Assembly: GCA_942493345.1 (NCBI GenBank)
Contig: OW818695.1
Span: forward strand, 2,232,001-2,296,000
Origin: GWE2-42-39 sp942493345
Lineage (GTDB): Bacteria; Bacteroidota; Bacteroidia; Bacteroidales; Prolixibacteraceae
Direction of reading: 5' to 3'
DNA length: 64,000 nt
Part shown: positions 62,230 to 64,000 of the stretch, piece by piece
Layout: each line of letters starts with the position of its first letter
Position numbering within the stretch: position 1 is the first letter of the stretch
Notes under the pieces: generated by a model
Database searches by the model: none
What the model was told of the DNA's origin: nothing
Seen by the model: only the letters and a program-made list of their open reading frames with translations
Made by a program: the position numbers and the translations under genes

Positions 62230-62439
62230 ATGAAAAAAAACACGACTAAATCTTGGTTAAAACGTGGCCTATTCTTTGGGCTTTTTATGTACATCGGGAT
62301 GGTAATTATCTTTCCATTAATCAGGCAAGAAGAAATAACCATAGGAAGACTTTTGATTGGTATCCCAATCTTTTTACTTGGCGGACTTGTTTTTGGCTAC
62401 ATGATGAAAATCAGAATGAACAAAAAAGGGAACTCATAG
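62230..62439 (+). CDS. Small two-TM membrane protein
   Basis: A 69-residue protein with a basic start (MKKNTTKSWLKRG), two hydrophobic segments (about 13-29 and 38-58) separated by a short charged loop (RQEEIT) and a basic tail. No family is recognised. It lies 29 nt after the lamin-tail gene in the same direction and converges on mutS. Codon use and the complete topology support a real gene. Confidence 0.6.
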   Translation: MKKNTTKSWLKRGLFFGLFMYIGMVIIFPLIRQEEITIGRLLIGIPIFLLGGLVFGYMMKIRMNKKGNS

Positions 62440-62467
62440 GCATAAAGTCTCCATTAATAAAGAGCAT

Positions 62468-64000
62468 CTACAACCCGGTAATCTTCTTAATCCCATTTAA
62501 CTTGTTCAGCGCTTCGATGGGTGTGAGGTTGTTGATGTCGAGGTTTTTTATCTCGTCGCGGATTTGTTTCAGCACCGGGTCGTCGAGTTGGAAAAAGCTC
62601 ATCTGGAACCCTTCGCGGTGTTCGGCCATCCCGGTCAGTGGTTTGGTAAGTTTATCTTTCTTTTGGGAACCTTCCAGTTCAAGCAGTATCTCATCGGCCC
62701 GTTTCACCACCGAGGCTGGCATTCCGGCCATGCGTGCCACATGAATACCAAAACTGTGGTTGCTGCCGCCACGAACCAGCTTCCGCAGAAAAATCACCTT
62801 GTTGCCCATCTCGCGAATGGTAACATTGAAATTCTTCACACGGGCAAACGATTTTTCCATTTCGTTCAACTCGTGGTAGTGGGTGGCAAACAAGGTTTTT
62901 GCGCGGGCTTTCGGGTGTTCGTGAATGTATTCGACAATCGACCAGGCAATGGAAATGCCATCGTAGGTCGAGGTTCCGCGACCCAGTTCATCAAGCAAAA
63001 TGAGGCTGCGGTCGGAAAGGTTGTTCAGGATACTGGCCGCCTCGTTCATTTCGACCATAAAAGTCGATTCGCCCAGCGAAATATTGTCGGAAGCCCCAAC
63101 ACGGGTGAAAATTTTATCGACATACCCGATTTTTGCTTCTTTCGCAGGCACAAAACTGCCGATCTGTGCCATCAGCACAATCAGTGCGGTTTGCCGCAAA
63201 AGCGCTGATTTCCCGGCCATATTCGGCCCGGTAATGATAATCACCTGCTGGTCGTCGGTGTCGAGAAAAACGTCGTTGGCAATGTACGATTCGCCGATGG
63301 GCAACTGCTGTTCGATCACCGGGTGGCGACCTTCTTTTATATCGATAATTTTTGAATCGTTGATTTCGGGCCTGAAATATTCGTTTTCGATAGCCGAAGT
63401 GGCAAACGAAAGCAGACAGTCGATCTGCGCCAGCATCGATGCGTTCAACTGGATGGCCGCAATGTATTCCGAAAGCGCAACGACCAACTGGTTGAACAGG
63501 TTCATTTCGAGTGAAAGGATCTTTTCTTCCGCCCCGAGAATTTTTGTTTCGTATTCCTTCAGTTCTTCGGTAATGTAGCGTTCAGCACCCACCAGGGTTT
63601 GTTTTCGGATCCAGTCGGCCGGAACTTTATCTTTGTGCGTGTTGCGAACCTCGATGTAATAGCCGAACACGTTGTTAAATGCAATTTTCAGCGAAGAAAT
63701 ACCCGTGCGTTGCGACTCGCGTTCCTGCATTTGCACCAAATAATCTTTTCCCGAATAAGCGATTTTCCGCAAATCGTCAAGTTCTTCCGAAACGCCATCG
63801 GCAATTACCCGGCCTTTGTTCATCAACATCGGCGGATCGGGATGAATTTCTTTTTCAATCCGCTGCCGGATCGATTCGCAGGGGTTGAGTTGCTCGGCAA
63901 AGCGCATTAAACCGGCATTTCCGGAACCGGCGCACAATTCTTTGATTGGAACAATTGCCCGCAGTGCATGTTTCAGTTGCACCACTTCACGCGGATTGAT
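62468..64000 (-). CDS. mutS: DNA mismatch repair protein MutS, C-terminal part
   Basis: The frame is open to the window edge, giving the last 510 residues or so of MutS. Seen: part of the lever and clamp domains (FNNVFGYYIEVRNTHKDKVP, then GAEERY-type segment), Walker A TGPNMAGKSALLRQ, ESTFMVEMNEAASILNN, Walker B ILLDELGRGTSTYDGISIAW and the switch LFATHYHELNEM. It ends NLTPIEALNKLNGIKK, as in Bacteroidota MutS. The start lies beyond 64000. Confidence 0.96.
   Translation of the reverse strand: MNPREVVQLKHALRAIVPIKELCAGSGNAGLMRFAEQLNPCESIRQRIEKEIHPDPPMLMNKGRVIADGVSEELDDLRKIAYSGKDYLVQMQERESQRTGISSLKIAFNNVFGYYIEVRNTHKDKVPADWIRKQTLVGAERYITEELKEYETKILGAEEKILSLEMNLFNQLVVALSEYIAAIQLNASMLAQIDCLLSFATSAIENEYFRPEINDSKIIDIKEGRHPVIEQQLPIGESYIANDVFLDTDDQQVIIITGPNMAGKSALLRQTALIVLMAQIGSFVPAKEAKIGYVDKIFTRVGASDNISLGESTFMVEMNEAASILNNLSDRSLILLDELGRGTSTYDGISIAWSIVEYIHEHPKARAKTLFATHYHELNEMEKSFARVKNFNVTIREMGNKVIFLRKLVRGGSNHSFGIHVARMAGMPASVVKRADEILLELEGSQKKDKLTKPLTGMAEHREGFQMSFFQLDDPVLKQIRDEIKNLDINNLTPIEALNKLNGIKKITGL

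Overview
The window looks like a chromosomal segment of a marine or gut-type Bacteroidota, most likely a Marinilabiliales/Prolixibacteraceae-like lineage (an inference; no rRNA gene is present to fix it). The reasons are Bacteroidota-restricted families (DUF4783, DUF5687, DUF6146 and DUF3810 proteins, TonB proteins with a KADLENKR start), a gliding-motility/type IX secretion C-terminus, many lipoproteins and Tat-exported sugar enzymes, three sulfatases with several glycoside hydrolases, and a TTG-N19-TAnnTTTG promoter in front of trxA.

Layout. 1-2113 (minus) is the N-terminal part of a large multi-TM sensor that continues beyond the window. 2142-17237 is mostly housekeeping: rlmH, a DUF4783/YihY pair, a cupin, a DUF5687 permease with its ABC ATPase, recX, a PDDEXK nuclease of the YhcG type, dnaE, trxA, a DUF58 protein, a YiiX-like lipoprotein, cardiolipin synthase with a small translationally coupled protein, and a DUF6146 lipoprotein. 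17238-21490 is an AT-rich accessory island: an unknown lipoprotein and a beta-barrel gene, palindromic repeats, a second copy of the lipoprotein leader cut off by an IS5-type element, and a decayed type I methyltransferase (hsdM) fragment. 21493-25509 returns to core genes (ribD, prmC, a DUF362 protein, an endonuclease/exonuclease/phosphatase-fold protein).

25594-30257 (minus) is a two-gene operon: a Tat-exported Gfo/Idh/MocA oxidoreductase followed by a 1130-residue HEAT-repeat protein with two C-terminal DUF1080 (3-keto-disaccharide hydrolase) domains, a plausible periplasmic 3-keto-glycoside pathway. Next to it lies a frameshifted remnant of a 3-phytase. 30702-35940 holds upp, a GNAT/FemAB-like protein, a polysaccharide-deacetylase-like protein, radC, an unknown conserved protein and a YgjP-type metallopeptidase; dgt follows.

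37559-54929 is a catabolic cluster for a sulfated, galactose-containing glycan: sulfatase, GH59 galactocerebrosidase-like enzyme, GH2, sulfatase, GH2, sulfatase, then (after an M19 dipeptidase and a DUF3810 protein) a GH36 alpha-galactosidase. No SusC/SusD pair or dedicated regulator is present in the window. The last part has tRNA-Ala(GGC), two paralogous TonB genes, hflX, asd, a lamin-tail protein with a type IX-type C-terminus, a small membrane protein and the 3' part of mutS.
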